Positions 47,683-56,389 of a stretch of 64,000 nucleotides of DNA are shown here, in pieces; the stretch's first letter is position 1, and the number at the start of each line of letters is the position of its first letter. Source of the stretch: Rhodoferax koreense (GTDB lineage: Bacteria > Pseudomonadota > Gammaproteobacteria > Burkholderiales > Burkholderiaceae_C); contig NZ_CP019236.1 of assembly GCF_001955695.1 (NCBI RefSeq), positions 4,278,001-4,342,000 of the forward strand, written 5' to 3'. Under the pieces are notes generated by a model. That model did no database searches. It was not told the DNA's origin and was given only the letters and a program-made list of their open reading frames with translations. Made by a program: the position numbers and the translations under genes.

Positions 47683-49644
47683 ATGACCGACCTCACCCCA
47701 TCCTCCGGCCCCGCTGTCGCTTCCCGCCGCCAGATCCTGAAGTTCCTCGGCGCGGCTCCCGTGTTGCCCCTGGGCACGCTGACCTCGGCCCTCTCGCTGT
47801 CGGCCTGCGGCGGCGGAAACGACGGCGCCAAGTTCACCTCGGCCACGTTCAACGGCATGGCCGCACCCACGCTGGCGAACCCGGCGGACATGGCCAAGAC
47901 CTATGTGGCCTCGTCGCTGGACGTGGCCTTCGACAACAACACCGTGCGCAGCTACAAGCTGGCCTACCAGCCCTTCTTCATGACCGGCGACATGGTGCCC
48001 AACGGCAATGGCGGCACCATCCTCGCCGGCGGTTATGTGGACATCAACAACCAGCCCATCATCGACAAGTCGGTGGCCGGCAAGGAACGCCAGTTCTTCT
48101 CGGATTCGCCCGACGGCACCTCGCTGCTGACGGTGGCCAACCCCACGGTGGCCGGCGTGAAGGGCAACACGGTGTTCGCCGTGGTGCAGTTCGAATACAC
48201 CACCCGCGACCAGGCCGGCAACAGCACCTACGGCGTGTTGCCTTCGCCGATTGCCGTGCTCACGCTCGACCAGGACAAGAACACCGGCAAGCTCTCCCTG
48301 GTGAAGTACCACAACGTGGACATGTCCAGCGCCCACGGCCTTTGGATCACCTGCGGTGCCAGCCTGTCGCCCTGGGGCACCCATTTGTCCAGCGAAGAAT
48401 ACGAACCTGACGCGCCTTTCGCCAGCACCAACGCCCAGTTCAAGGCCTACAGCAAGAACGTGTTCGGCAGCGAAACCGCAGCCAACCCCTACCACTACGG
48501 CCACCTGCCGGAGATCACCGTCAAGGCCGACGGCACCGGCTCGGTGAAGAAGCACTACTGCCTGGGCCGCATCTCGCACGAACTGGTGCAGGTCATGCCC
48601 GACAACCGCACCGTGCTGATGGGGGACGACTACACCAACGGCGGCTTGTTCGTCTTCGTCGCCGACAAGGAAAAGGATCTGTCCGCCGGCACGCTCTATG
48701 TGGCCAAGCTCGGCGCAGGCTTCTCCGTGGACCCGGCCGCCGCCGGCGCACCGATCACCTGGATCAACCTCGGCCACGCCACCAGCGCGGAGGTCGAGAA
48801 CCTGGCCAACACCCTGAAGCCGGCCGACATCATGACGGTGTCCAAGACCGACCCGCTGGATGCCACCTACACCAAGATGTATGTGGACGGCGCGGCCAAC
48901 TGGGTCAAGCTCAAGCCCGGCATGGAAAAGGCCGCGGCCTTCCTGGAAACGCACCGCTACGCCAACCTGCTGGGCGCCAGCATGGGCTTCACCAAGCTCG
49001 AAGGCACGACGGTCAACATCAAGGACAAGATCGCCTATTCGGCGCTGCAGAACATCCAGAGTTCGATGGTGCGCGGCAACGCCGCCTGGAACGCCAACAA
49101 CAACATCACGGTGGAGAAGACCATCAACGCCGGCGGCGTGTTCGCCCACAACCTGGCCGGCGGCCAGAAGGACACGGCCGGCGCTGCCATCGCCAGCGAA
49201 TGGATGCCGGTGCAGACCCGTGCCTTCATCATCGGCGAGGACATCGCCGCAGACGCCCTGGGCAACCTGGCCAACCCGGACAAGGTGGCCAATCCCGACA
49301 ACCTGAAGTTCAGCGAGAAGCTGCGCACGCTGTTCATCGGCGAGGACAGCGGCTACCACGTCAACAACTTCCTGTGGGCCTACAACGTCGACACCAAGAA
49401 GCTGTCGCGCATCATGTCGATCCCGGCGGGCGGCGAATCCACCGGCCTGCATGCCGTGGACGAGATCAATGGCTGGACCTACATCATGAGCAACTTCCAG
49501 CACGCCGGCGACTGGAGCAGCTCGCTGCACAGCAAGGTGCAGCCGACGCTCGACCCGCTGATCCGCGCCAACTACAAGGACCGCTTCGGCGCCTCGGTGG
49601 GTTACCTCACCGGCGACCTGACGGCAATGTCGGTCAACGCCTGA
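47683..49644 (+). CDS. phoX: PhoX-type alkaline phosphatase (Tat lipoprotein)
   Basis: 653 residues, DUF839/PhoX family calcium- and iron-dependent phosphatase releasing phosphate from esters. A twin-arginine signal SRRQILKFLGAAPVLPLG is followed by a lipobox (LSLSAC) and GGGNDG, so it is probably a Tat-exported lipoprotein. Family features: GTHLSSEEYEPDAPF and YHYGHLPEITVK near residues 230-280, IGEDSGYHVNNFLWAYNVDT near 560. ATG 47683 gives the twin-arginine signal near the start. Ends in a strong terminator. Confidence 0.9.
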   Translation: MTDLTPSSGPAVASRRQILKFLGAAPVLPLGTLTSALSLSACGGGNDGAKFTSATFNGMAAPTLANPADMAKTYVASSLDVAFDNNTVRSYKLAYQPFFMTGDMVPNGNGGTILAGGYVDINNQPIIDKSVAGKERQFFSDSPDGTSLLTVANPTVAGVKGNTVFAVVQFEYTTRDQAGNSTYGVLPSPIAVLTLDQDKNTGKLSLVKYHNVDMSSAHGLWITCGASLSPWGTHLSSEEYEPDAPFASTNAQFKAYSKNVFGSETAANPYHYGHLPEITVKADGTGSVKKHYCLGRISHELVQVMPDNRTVLMGDDYTNGGLFVFVADKEKDLSAGTLYVAKLGAGFSVDPAAAGAPITWINLGHATSAEVENLANTLKPADIMTVSKTDPLDATYTKMYVDGAANWVKLKPGMEKAAAFLETHRYANLLGASMGFTKLEGTTVNIKDKIAYSALQNIQSSMVRGNAAWNANNNITVEKTINAGGVFAHNLAGGQKDTAGAAIASEWMPVQTRAFIIGEDIAADALGNLANPDKVANPDNLKFSEKLRTLFIGEDSGYHVNNFLWAYNVDTKKLSRIMSIPAGGESTGLHAVDEINGWTYIMSNFQHAGDWSSSLHSKVQPTLDPLIRANYKDRFGASVGYLTGDLTAMSVNA

Positions 49645-49663
49645 ACACCACGGTGTTGTTGTG

Positions 49664-49690
49664 AAGGCGGCCTGCGGGCCGCCTTTTTTT
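49664..49690 (+). terminator. phoX terminator
   Basis: Perfect stem AAGGCGGCC/GGCCGCCTT, loop TGCG, then T-run. 20 nt past the phoX stop. Confidence 0.93.
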
Positions 49691-49728
49691 CGTCAACCGA
49701 GCCTGTGATTCGGATGCACAGGCTCGCG

Positions 49729-50448
49729 TCAAATGCTGCGCAGCTGGACACGCTGCGACAGGGCCTCCGCGCTCTCGCGCCGCTCGCTGTAGCGGTCGAC
49801 CAGGTACTCCGCGCAATCGCGCGTGAGCAGCGTGAACTTCACCAATTCTTCCATCACATCGACCACGCGTTCGTAATACGGCGAGGGCTTCATGCGTCCG
49901 TTTTCCTCGAACTCGAGGAAGGCCTTGGCCACCGACGACTGGTTGGGGATGGTGATCATGCGCATCCAGCGGCCGAGCACGCGCAGTTGGTTCACGGCGT
50001 TGAACGACTGCGAACCACCGGACACCTCCATCACCGCCAGCGTCTTGCCCTGTGTGGGCCGCACCGAGCCCACGGACAGCGGAATCCAGTCGATCTGCGC
50101 CTTCATGATGCCGGTCATGGCGCCATGGCGTTCGGGCGAGCACCAGACCATGCCTTCGGACCACTGCGCCAGATCGCGCAGTTCCTGGACCTTGGGGTGG
50201 TCTTCCGGCGCGCCATCGGGCAGTGGCAGTCCACGCGGATCGTAGATGCGCGTATCGGCGCCCATGGCCTGCAGCAGGCGTGCGGCCTCCTCGGTCAGCA
50301 GCCGGCTGTAAGAGCGCTCGCGCACCGAACCATAGAGCAGCAGGATGCGCGGCGCATGGGCGGCATGCGCCGCGGGCAGCAGCTGCCGCAGATCGGGCTT
50401 GCGGAAGTACTGCGCATCGAGGTTCGGAAGATCAGGGTTTGCCGACAC
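49729..50448 (-). CDS. arsH: Arsenical resistance protein ArsH
   Basis: 239-residue NADPH-dependent FMN reductase that oxidises organoarsenicals. Flavin-binding [12 protein letters not shown] is near residue 40, [14 protein letters not shown] near 105, and [16 protein letters not shown] near 145, matching ArsH. GTG 50448 was chosen because AAGGG lies 6 nt upstream and homologues begin near DLPNLD; an ATG at 50481 with a poor site is the alternative. Last gene of the ars operon. Confidence 0.94.
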   Translation of the reverse strand: MSANPDLPNLDAQYFRKPDLRQLLPAAHAAHAPRILLLYGSVRERSYSRLLTEEAARLLQAMGADTRIYDPRGLPLPDGAPEDHPKVQELRDLAQWSEGMVWCSPERHGAMTGIMKAQIDWIPLSVGSVRPTQGKTLAVMEVSGGSQSFNAVNQLRVLGRWMRMITIPNQSSVAKAFLEFEENGRMKPSPYYERVVDVMEELVKFTLLTRDCAEYLVDRYSERRESAEALSQRVQLRSI

Positions 50449-50863
50449 GCTGGCCCTTCGCGTCGACCACGGCTTCGCCATCTTCCTTGGTGAACGCCGC
50501 TTGTTGAGGACGCGGCAGGATGTCGAGCACGGTTTCCGAGGGCCGGCACAGGCGCGTGCCGAGCGGCGTCACGACAATAGGCCGGTTGATGAGGATGGGA
50601 TGTTGCAGCATGAAGCCGATGAGCTGCTCGTCGGTCCACTTCGCATCGTCCAGGCCGAGTTCGTCATAGGGTGTGCCCTTGCGGCGCAGCAGATCGCGCA
50701 CGGGCATGCCCATCGCGGCAACGAGTTGCTCCAGCGTCTCGCGGTCCGGCGGGTGCCGCAGGTATTCGATGACCGTCGGCTCCTCGCCGGTGTTGCGGAT
50801 CAGCGCGAGCACATTGCGAGACGTGCCGCAGCCGGGGTTGTGGTAGATCGTGATGTCGTTCAT
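50432..50863 (-). CDS. arsC: Arsenate reductase (glutaredoxin-type) ArsC
   Basis: 143 residues. [20 protein letters not shown] holds the catalytic cysteine, and [18 protein letters not shown] the arginines that bind arsenate. It reduces arsenate to arsenite for the ArsB pump. ATG 50863 gives the usual family start. Overlaps arsH by 17 bases. Confidence 0.95.
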   Translation of the reverse strand: MNDITIYHNPGCGTSRNVLALIRNTGEEPTVIEYLRHPPDRETLEQLVAAMGMPVRDLLRRKGTPYDELGLDDAKWTDEQLIGFMLQHPILINRPIVVTPLGTRLCRPSETVLDILPRPQQAAFTKEDGEAVVDAKGQRVGKP

Positions 50864-50904
50864 GGAAGTCGGGTATCGAGGTGTCATTGGCGGAAAAACA
50901 ATCG

Positions 50905-52185
50905 TCAACCCAGCCGCAGGGCGAGCGCGGCGAGTGTCACGAACAGCACCGGCACGGTCAGCACGATGCCGACCCTGAAATAGTAGCCCCAGCCGATCGT
51001 CGTGCCTTTCTGAGCCAGCACATGCAGCCACAACAAGGTCGCCAGGCTGCCGATCGGCGTGATCTTCGGCCCCAGGTCGCAGCCGATCACGTTGGCGTAG
51101 ACCATGGCCTCCTTGACCACACCGGTGGCGCCGGTCGCATCGATGGACAGCGCGCCGATCAGCACCGTCGGCATGTTGTTCATCACCGAGGACAACAGGG
51201 CCGTCAGGAAGCCGGTGCCCAACGCGGCACCCCACACACCGCCTTGGGCGAACAGGTTCAGCAGCCCGGCGATGTGATCGGTGAGCCCGGCATTGCGCAG
51301 CCCGTACACCACGAGGTACATGCCGAGCGAGAACACCACGATCTGCCAGGGGGCGCCGTGCAGGACCTTCTTCGTGCTGATCACCGCGCCGCGGCCCGCC
51401 ACCGCCAGCAGCACGGCCGCACCGGCCGCGGCCACGGCGCTCACCGGCACGCCGATCGGCTCCAGACCGAAGAAGCCCAGCAGCAGCAGCGCCAGCACGA
51501 TCCAGCCCGCGCGAAAGGTCCGGTGGTCGCGGATCACCTCATGCGGTGCCTTCAACGACCGCACGTCGTAACGCGCCGGGATGCTGTGCCGGAAGTGGAA
51601 CATCAGCACCAGCAGGCTGGCCAGCACGGCCGCGAGGTTCACCGGCACCATGACCGCTGCGTAGGCGTTGAAGCCGATCTTGAAGAAATCGGCGGAGACG
51701 ATGTTCACCAGGTTGGACACGATCAGCGGCAGGCTGGCGGTGTCGGCGATGAAACCCGCCGCCATCACGAAGGCCAGCGTGGCCGCCGGCGTGAAGCCGA
51801 GCGCGACGAGCATCGCCATCACGATGGGCGTGAGGATCAACGCGGCGCCGTCGTTGGCGAAAAGCGCCGAAACCGCGGCGCCCAGCAGCACGATGAAGGC
51901 GAACAGCCGCCGCCCGCTTCCCCGGCCCCAGCGCGCCACGTGCAAGGCGGCCCATTCGAAAAAGCCGGCCTCGTCGAGCAGCAGGCTGATGACGATGACG
52001 GCAATGAAAGTGGCGGTCGCGTTCCAGACGATGCCCCACACCACCGCAACGTCGCCCAGGTGGACCACGCCCAAAAGCAATGCCATCACGGCGCCGAGCG
52101 AAGCGCTCCAGCCGATACCCAGGCCGCGCGGTTGCCAGATGACCAATACGAGCGTGAAGATGAAGATCAGGATGGCCGCTGGCAT
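50905..52185 (-). CDS. arsB: Arsenite efflux pump ArsB
   Basis: 426-residue inner-membrane protein of the ArsB/NhaD family, about 12 helices. Seen: [43 protein letters not shown] and [19 protein letters not shown] with [19 protein letters not shown], the ArsB signatures given here by segment. The start (ATG 52185) overlaps arsR by 19 nt. Exports arsenite made by ArsC. Confidence 0.95.
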   Translation of the reverse strand: MPAAILIFIFTLVLVIWQPRGLGIGWSASLGAVMALLLGVVHLGDVAVVWGIVWNATATFIAVIVISLLLDEAGFFEWAALHVARWGRGSGRRLFAFIVLLGAAVSALFANDGAALILTPIVMAMLVALGFTPAATLAFVMAAGFIADTASLPLIVSNLVNIVSADFFKIGFNAYAAVMVPVNLAAVLASLLVLMFHFRHSIPARYDVRSLKAPHEVIRDHRTFRAGWIVLALLLLGFFGLEPIGVPVSAVAAAGAAVLLAVAGRGAVISTKKVLHGAPWQIVVFSLGMYLVVYGLRNAGLTDHIAGLLNLFAQGGVWGAALGTGFLTALLSSVMNNMPTVLIGALSIDATGATGVVKEAMVYANVIGCDLGPKITPIGSLATLLWLHVLAQKGTTIGWGYYFRVGIVLTVPVLFVTLAALALRLG

Positions 52186-52517
52186 GAAGGCGTTCGATGA
52201 GATTGAAGAGCGTCGCCGGCCAGCTCGCATGCCTGCCCTTGGCAGCAGTTTTCGGTGAGAAAGGCCAGGAGTTGGTTCATCTCCTCGAAAGACGCCCGGT
52301 AGATGAGATTGCGGCCCTGGCGCTCCTGTGAAACCAGGCCGGCATTGGCCAGTTCCTTGAGGTGAAAGGACAGGCCGGTGGCCGGAACTTCGAGCGCCTC
52401 CGCGAGCGCGCCCGGCGTCATGCCGTCGGGCCCTGCGACGACCAGGGCGCGGAACACCCGCAGGCGAACCACCTGGGCCAGCGCCAACAGAGAACGAACC
52501 ACGGCATTTTCTTCCAT
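52167..52517 (-). CDS. arsR: ArsR family arsenic-responsive repressor
   Basis: 116-residue winged-helix repressor. DNA-recognition helix [19 protein letters not shown], wing [14 protein letters not shown]. The C-terminal ENCCQGQAC supplies a cysteine pair plus one more cysteine, a type of As(III) site seen in ArsR variants with C-terminal cysteines. First gene of arsRBCH. Its operator lies immediately upstream. Confidence 0.94.
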   Translation of the reverse strand: MEENAVVRSLLALAQVVRLRVFRALVVAGPDGMTPGALAEALEVPATGLSFHLKELANAGLVSQERQGRNLIYRASFEEMNQLLAFLTENCCQGQACELAGDALQSHRTPSCQRPS

Positions 52518-52519
52518 GG

Positions 52520-52547
52520 TTCAATTATTATTGAATTATTTAATTCA
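52520..52547. promoter_or_regulatory. Double palindromic operator of the ars operon
   Basis: TTCAAT-tatt-ATTGAA (52520-52535) overlaps TGAATTA-tt-TAATTCA (52532-52547); both are perfect inverted repeats, three bases before arsR. Likely ArsR binding sites covering the promoter. Confidence 0.7.
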
Positions 52548-52588
52548 TGCAAATCCGCAGGCACGTTGACAGGCTTCGTCAGCAAGGC

Positions 52589-52807
52589 TCAGGCCGCCTT
52601 GGCCCGCTGTTCAAGCGTCAAGGCCTCTCGCCCCCGTTTGGTCAGGGAGAAAACCGTACCGAACGGTTGGCCCGCATCCGGCGGCGATGTCACGGCGGCG
52701 ATGAAGTTCGCCGCCCGAAGCCAGCGGAGCTGCTCGACGACATAGGGGTCTCGTACTGTGAGGGGCAAGGACTGGGAAGCCAGTTCGCGCAAGAGCGCCA
52801 TCGCCAT
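52589..52807 (-). CDS. Small winged-helix-like hypothetical protein
   Basis: 72 residues. The pattern VVEQLRWLRAANFIAAVTSP, then FSLTKRGREALTLEQRAK resembles the C-terminal half of a winged helix with beta-wing. ATG 52807 has a strong AAGGAGA site, so it is probably translated. Lies between hsp20 and ars genes. Function unknown. Confidence 0.68.
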   Translation of the reverse strand: MAMALLRELASQSLPLTVRDPYVVEQLRWLRAANFIAAVTSPPDAGQPFGTVFSLTKRGREALTLEQRAKAA

Positions 52808-52911
52808 GGTGGGTCTCCTTTCAAGATTGGCGGTGTGGAGAATTTGCTTCGTGAACTGCGGCGCGGCCGTCGCGCCTGACGCCCCGGCAGGCGGCGCGTC
52901 AGGCGCCAGGC

Positions 52912-53313
52912 TCAGGCCACCTGGACTTCGATGCGCCGCGGCTGCGCGTGCGCAGCCTTCGGGATGCGCAGCGTCAACACGCCCTGGGCGAGCTCGGCCG
53001 AAACCTTCTCGGTGTCGAGCTCTTTGCTGAGCGTGAAGACCCGGCGAAAACGCGCCAGGCCGACCTCGGTGTGGCTGGAGGTCAGTCCTTCGGGCACGGC
53101 CAAGTCGGCCTCCGCTTCGATGGTCAGCGTGCCGGCCTCCACCTGCAGCTGCAGTTTTTCCCGGCTCACCCCGGGCAGGTCGGCGTAGAGCGTGATCCCG
53201 CCGTTGTCCTCGATCACATCCACCGGCGGCGTCAGGGCCGCATCGCTGTAGCGGGTGGATGCGGCTTGCGCGTTGCCTTGCGTGGCACCGGCGGTCTGAA
53301 GCTTGTCGTTCAT
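52912..53313 (-). CDS. Small heat-shock protein Hsp20 (second copy)
   Basis: 133-residue alpha-crystallin chaperone: GGITLYADLPGVSREKLQLQ starts the alpha-crystallin domain, FRRVFTLSKELDTEKVSAEL precedes the conserved GVLTLRIPK. ATG 53313 has AGAGGAG. Probably an operon with the preceding hsp20. Confidence 0.92.
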   Translation of the reverse strand: MNDKLQTAGATQGNAQAASTRYSDAALTPPVDVIEDNGGITLYADLPGVSREKLQLQVEAGTLTIEAEADLAVPEGLTSSHTEVGLARFRRVFTLSKELDTEKVSAELAQGVLTLRIPKAAHAQPRRIEVQVA

Positions 53314-53342
53314 GGTTGGCTCCTCTGTTTCTGAATGGGAAC

Positions 53343-53780
53343 TCACTGGATGGTGATGCGCCGCGGCTGGGACGAGGCCCGGCGCTGCACCGACACGTGC
53401 AGCACGCCGTCGCGCAGCCGGGCCTCGATCGCTTCCGGATCGGCGTCTTCGGGCAGCGTCAGCACGCGGTGGAACTTGCCGTCGAAGCGTTCGTTGATGT
53501 GGATGGTGGACTTGGCATCGGCCGACGACAGCGGCGTCTTGCGCTCGCCCGCAATGGTGAGCACGCCGCGCTCGAGATGGACCTCGAGCGTGGCCGGGTC
53601 GACGCCTGGTGCAAAGGCATAGATTTCGATGGCCTTGGGGGTGCTACCGACGTTCAGCGCCGGAAAGCCGTTGCGGGCGAAGCCGCGAATGGTGGGAGAC
53701 AGATCGTAAGCCTGCTGCATCTCGCGCTGCAGGCGATCCATCTCGGCGAAGACGTCGCGCGGGAAAAAGGATCGGTACAT
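53343..53780 (-). CDS. Small heat-shock protein Hsp20 (first copy)
   Basis: 145-residue ATP-independent chaperone that holds unfolding proteins. N-terminus MYRSFFPRDVFAEMDRLQRE is typical of the class; alpha-crystallin core IYAFAPGVDPATLEVHLERG, and GVLHVSVQRR near the end. GGAG precedes ATG 53780. The stop lies 30 nt before the second hsp20 start. Confidence 0.92.
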   Translation of the reverse strand: MYRSFFPRDVFAEMDRLQREMQQAYDLSPTIRGFARNGFPALNVGSTPKAIEIYAFAPGVDPATLEVHLERGVLTIAGERKTPLSSADAKSTIHINERFDGKFHRVLTLPEDADPEAIEARLRDGVLHVSVQRRASSQPRRITIQ

Positions 53781-53931
53781 GGCGGTGACTCCATTCAAAG
53801 TGGTTGAACGGAACGCCGGAGAACGCGCCTCCAGCGTTTCCGTTTTCCCATCTGGGAGCGGGCGTCCGTGTTTCAAGGGCCTGGAAACGCGTCGTAAGGG
53901 AGCGGCCTTCTGGCAAGGACTTCGTCTTCCC

Positions 53932-54054
53932 CATATTTATCAAATATGCCAATAACCACCGGAATTTTGATTTCTGCCAAGTCACCTCAATTTCCCAAGA
54001 AATACGTGTTCAATTTGGTATCAATTTAATCAAATAACTCATATATTTGATACC
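53932..54054. promoter_or_regulatory. AT-rich palindrome cluster upstream of cheW
   Basis: Perfect dyads CATATTT-atc-AAATATG (53932-53948), ATCAAATA/TATTTGAT (54029-54051) and GGTATCAA/TTGATACC (54017-54054) share the core ATCAAATA. A probable regulator-binding region for the chemotaxis pair; regulator unknown. Confidence 0.5.
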
Positions 54055-54069
54055 TCTTCAACCCATCCC

Positions 54070-54576
54070 GTGACCATGCTTGACCTTCCACTCATCACCC
54101 GCGCCGGAACGCAGGAAGCCTCGTCCGTTCGCGAATACCTGTCCTTCACCCTGGGCTCCGTGGACTACGGCATCGACATCCTGACTGTTCAGGAAATCCG
54201 TTCCTTCACTTCGCCCACCCGCATCGCCCATTCACCCGTCGAGGTGCTGGGCGTGATGAACCTGCGCGGCGTGGTGGTGCCCATCGTCGACCTGCGCCTC
54301 AAGCTCGACTGCGCCAACGCGGAATACAACCTGTCCACCGTGGTCATCGTGCTGAACCTGGGGACGAAGGTCGTCGGCGTGGTCGCCGACTCCGTTTCCG
54401 ACGTGGTCCGCCTCGAGCCAGGGGAAGTCCTGCCCGCACCCGACGTCCACACCGGGCACGGCGAAGGCTTCATCACCGGCATGGCCACCGTCGGTGAGCG
54501 CATGCTGATCCTCGTCGACGCCGAATCCCTTCTTTGCGGTGCGGAAAGCGCGTCGCCCACACAGGCCTTGGTCTGA
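54070..54576 (+). CDS. cheW: CheW-type chemotaxis coupling protein
   Basis: 168 residues. EYLSFTLGSVDYGIDILTVQ, GVMNLRGVVVPIVDLRLKL and the C-terminal LILVDAESLL are standard CheW. It links receptors to CheA. Start GTG 54070, or ATG 54076. Located 21 nt before an MCP gene with no other che genes here. Confidence 0.92.
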   Translation: MTMLDLPLITRAGTQEASSVREYLSFTLGSVDYGIDILTVQEIRSFTSPTRIAHSPVEVLGVMNLRGVVVPIVDLRLKLDCANAEYNLSTVVIVLNLGTKVVGVVADSVSDVVRLEPGEVLPAPDVHTGHGEGFITGMATVGERMLILVDAESLLCGAESASPTQALV

Positions 54577-54597
54577 GCCCTTTCGGAGAAACTCGCA

Positions 54598-56358
54598 ATG
54601 AACTTCAAGAACCTCACGGTCAAAAGCCAGTTGGGCTTTGCCTTCGGCCTTCTGGCCATTCTGGTGCTGGCCGTTTCCCTGGTGGCGATCAGCGCACTCG
54701 GCAATAGCAACCGGGACTTCCAGCATTACAGCCATCTCAACGTGGCACGCACGCAACTCGTCACCGACATCGAGAGCGCCGTGAACCGGCGCGCGGTGGC
54801 CGCGCGCAATCTGGTGCTGGTCAACACGCCGCAGGACGTTGCCGCGGAACAGCAAGCCGTGACCGTGGCGCATCAAGACACCCAGAAGCACCTGGCGGCC
54901 CTGAATGCGGCACTCAACAAGTCCCCCGAAACGACCGCGGAGGAACGGCGGCTGGTGGAAGACATCAACCGCATCGAGGCGTCCTACGGGCCCGTGGCGC
55001 TGGGCATCGTCAAGCTGGCGCTGGACGGCAAGAAGGACGAAGCCATCGCCAAGATGAACAAGGAATGCCGCCCTCTGCTGGCCGCGCTGTTGAAAGCCAG
55101 CGCCGACTACCAGACCTTCAGCGACAAGAACGGCGACGCGAGCCTGGCCCAGGCCGAGGCCAACTACAACCAGGCCCGCTGGCTGCTGATCGCGGCCAGC
55201 CTGGCAGCCGTCGCCTCGGCCGTCCTGCTCGGCTACCTCATTACCAGCCGCCTGGTGCGCGCCCTCGGCGGCGAGCCCGGCACGGCAGCGGCTGTGGCCC
55301 GCTCGGTCGCCGAGGGTGACCTGACCACGGACATCCCGACCAAGGCGGGCGACGACAGCAGCCTGATGGCGCAACTCAAGGTCATGCAGACCAGCCTGGT
55401 CGGCGTGGTTGCCAACGTGCGCCAAAGCGCCGAGGGCGTGACGACGGCCAGCGCCGAGATCGCACAGGGCAACCAGGACCTCAGCGGGCGTACCGAGCAG
55501 CAGGCCAGCGCGCTGGAGGAAACAGCCGCCTCGATGGAGGAGCTTTCGAGCACCGTGCGGCAGAACGCGGACAGCGCCCGCCAAGCCAGCCAACTGGCGG
55601 TGAACGCCTCCACCGTGGCCGTGCAGGGCGGCGAGGTCGTCAGCCGCGTGGTGGAAACCATGAAGGGCATCAACGACAGCTCGAAGAAGATCGCCGACAT
55701 CATCAGCGTGATCGACGGCATCGCCTTCCAGACCAACATCCTGGCGCTCAATGCCGCGGTGGAGGCGGCCCGCGCGGGCGAACAGGGCCGCGGCTTCGCC
55801 GTGGTGGCCAGCGAAGTGCGCAGCCTGGCCCAGCGCAGCGCCACGGCGGCCAAGGAGATCAAGGTCCTGATCGACACCAGCGTGACCCAGGTCGAGCAGG
55901 GCACGACCCTGGTCGCCAGCGCCGGCGCGACGATGACCGAGGTGGTGTCTTCGATTCGCCGCGTCACCGACATCATCGCGGAGGTCAGCGCCGCGAGTTC
56001 GGAGCAGAGCCAGGGCGTGAGCCAGGTCGGCGAAGCCGTCACGCAGATGGACCAGGTGACCCAGCAAAATGCGGCCCTGGTCGAGGAAAGCGCCGCCGCG
56101 GCCAACAGCCTCAGCACCCAGGCGCAGCAGTTGCTCAAGGCCGTGGCCGTGTTCAAGCTCGGCGCACACGAGCATCAGCATGCGGCCAACGCGGCGACGC
56201 TGGCCAGTGCGCCGCTCACCGAACGCCGCGGTCCGCACCGGGCCGCCAATGTGGTCCGTCCCGCCTTTGCAGGCCATGCCAAGGCCGCACCGAAGAAGGC
56301 CGAGCCGGTCTCCCTGCCGTTGCAGAAGGCGGGCAATGACGACTGGACCAGTTTCTAG
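54598..56358 (+). CDS. Methyl-accepting chemotaxis protein
   Basis: 586 residues. Membrane helices at about 10-32 and 193-215 flank a four-helix periplasmic ligand domain; HAMP after residue 215, then the signalling domain with hairpin [20 protein letters not shown] and methylation helices with repeated Glu/Gln ([20 protein letters not shown]). The last residues DDWTSF form a CheR/CheB docking pentapeptide. Ligand unknown. Confidence 0.95.
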   Translation: MNFKNLTVKSQLGFAFGLLAILVLAVSLVAISALGNSNRDFQHYSHLNVARTQLVTDIESAVNRRAVAARNLVLVNTPQDVAAEQQAVTVAHQDTQKHLAALNAALNKSPETTAEERRLVEDINRIEASYGPVALGIVKLALDGKKDEAIAKMNKECRPLLAALLKASADYQTFSDKNGDASLAQAEANYNQARWLLIAASLAAVASAVLLGYLITSRLVRALGGEPGTAAAVARSVAEGDLTTDIPTKAGDDSSLMAQLKVMQTSLVGVVANVRQSAEGVTTASAEIAQGNQDLSGRTEQQASALEETAASMEELSSTVRQNADSARQASQLAVNASTVAVQGGEVVSRVVETMKGINDSSKKIADIISVIDGIAFQTNILALNAAVEAARAGEQGRGFAVVASEVRSLAQRSATAAKEIKVLIDTSVTQVEQGTTLVASAGATMTEVVSSIRRVTDIIAEVSAASSEQSQGVSQVGEAVTQMDQVTQQNAALVEESAAAANSLSTQAQQLLKAVAVFKLGAHEHQHAANAATLASAPLTERRGPHRAANVVRPAFAGHAKAAPKKAEPVSLPLQKAGNDDWTSF

Positions 56359-56389
56359 GCTGCCGGCGGAGGGCGCATGCCCGCTGCGT

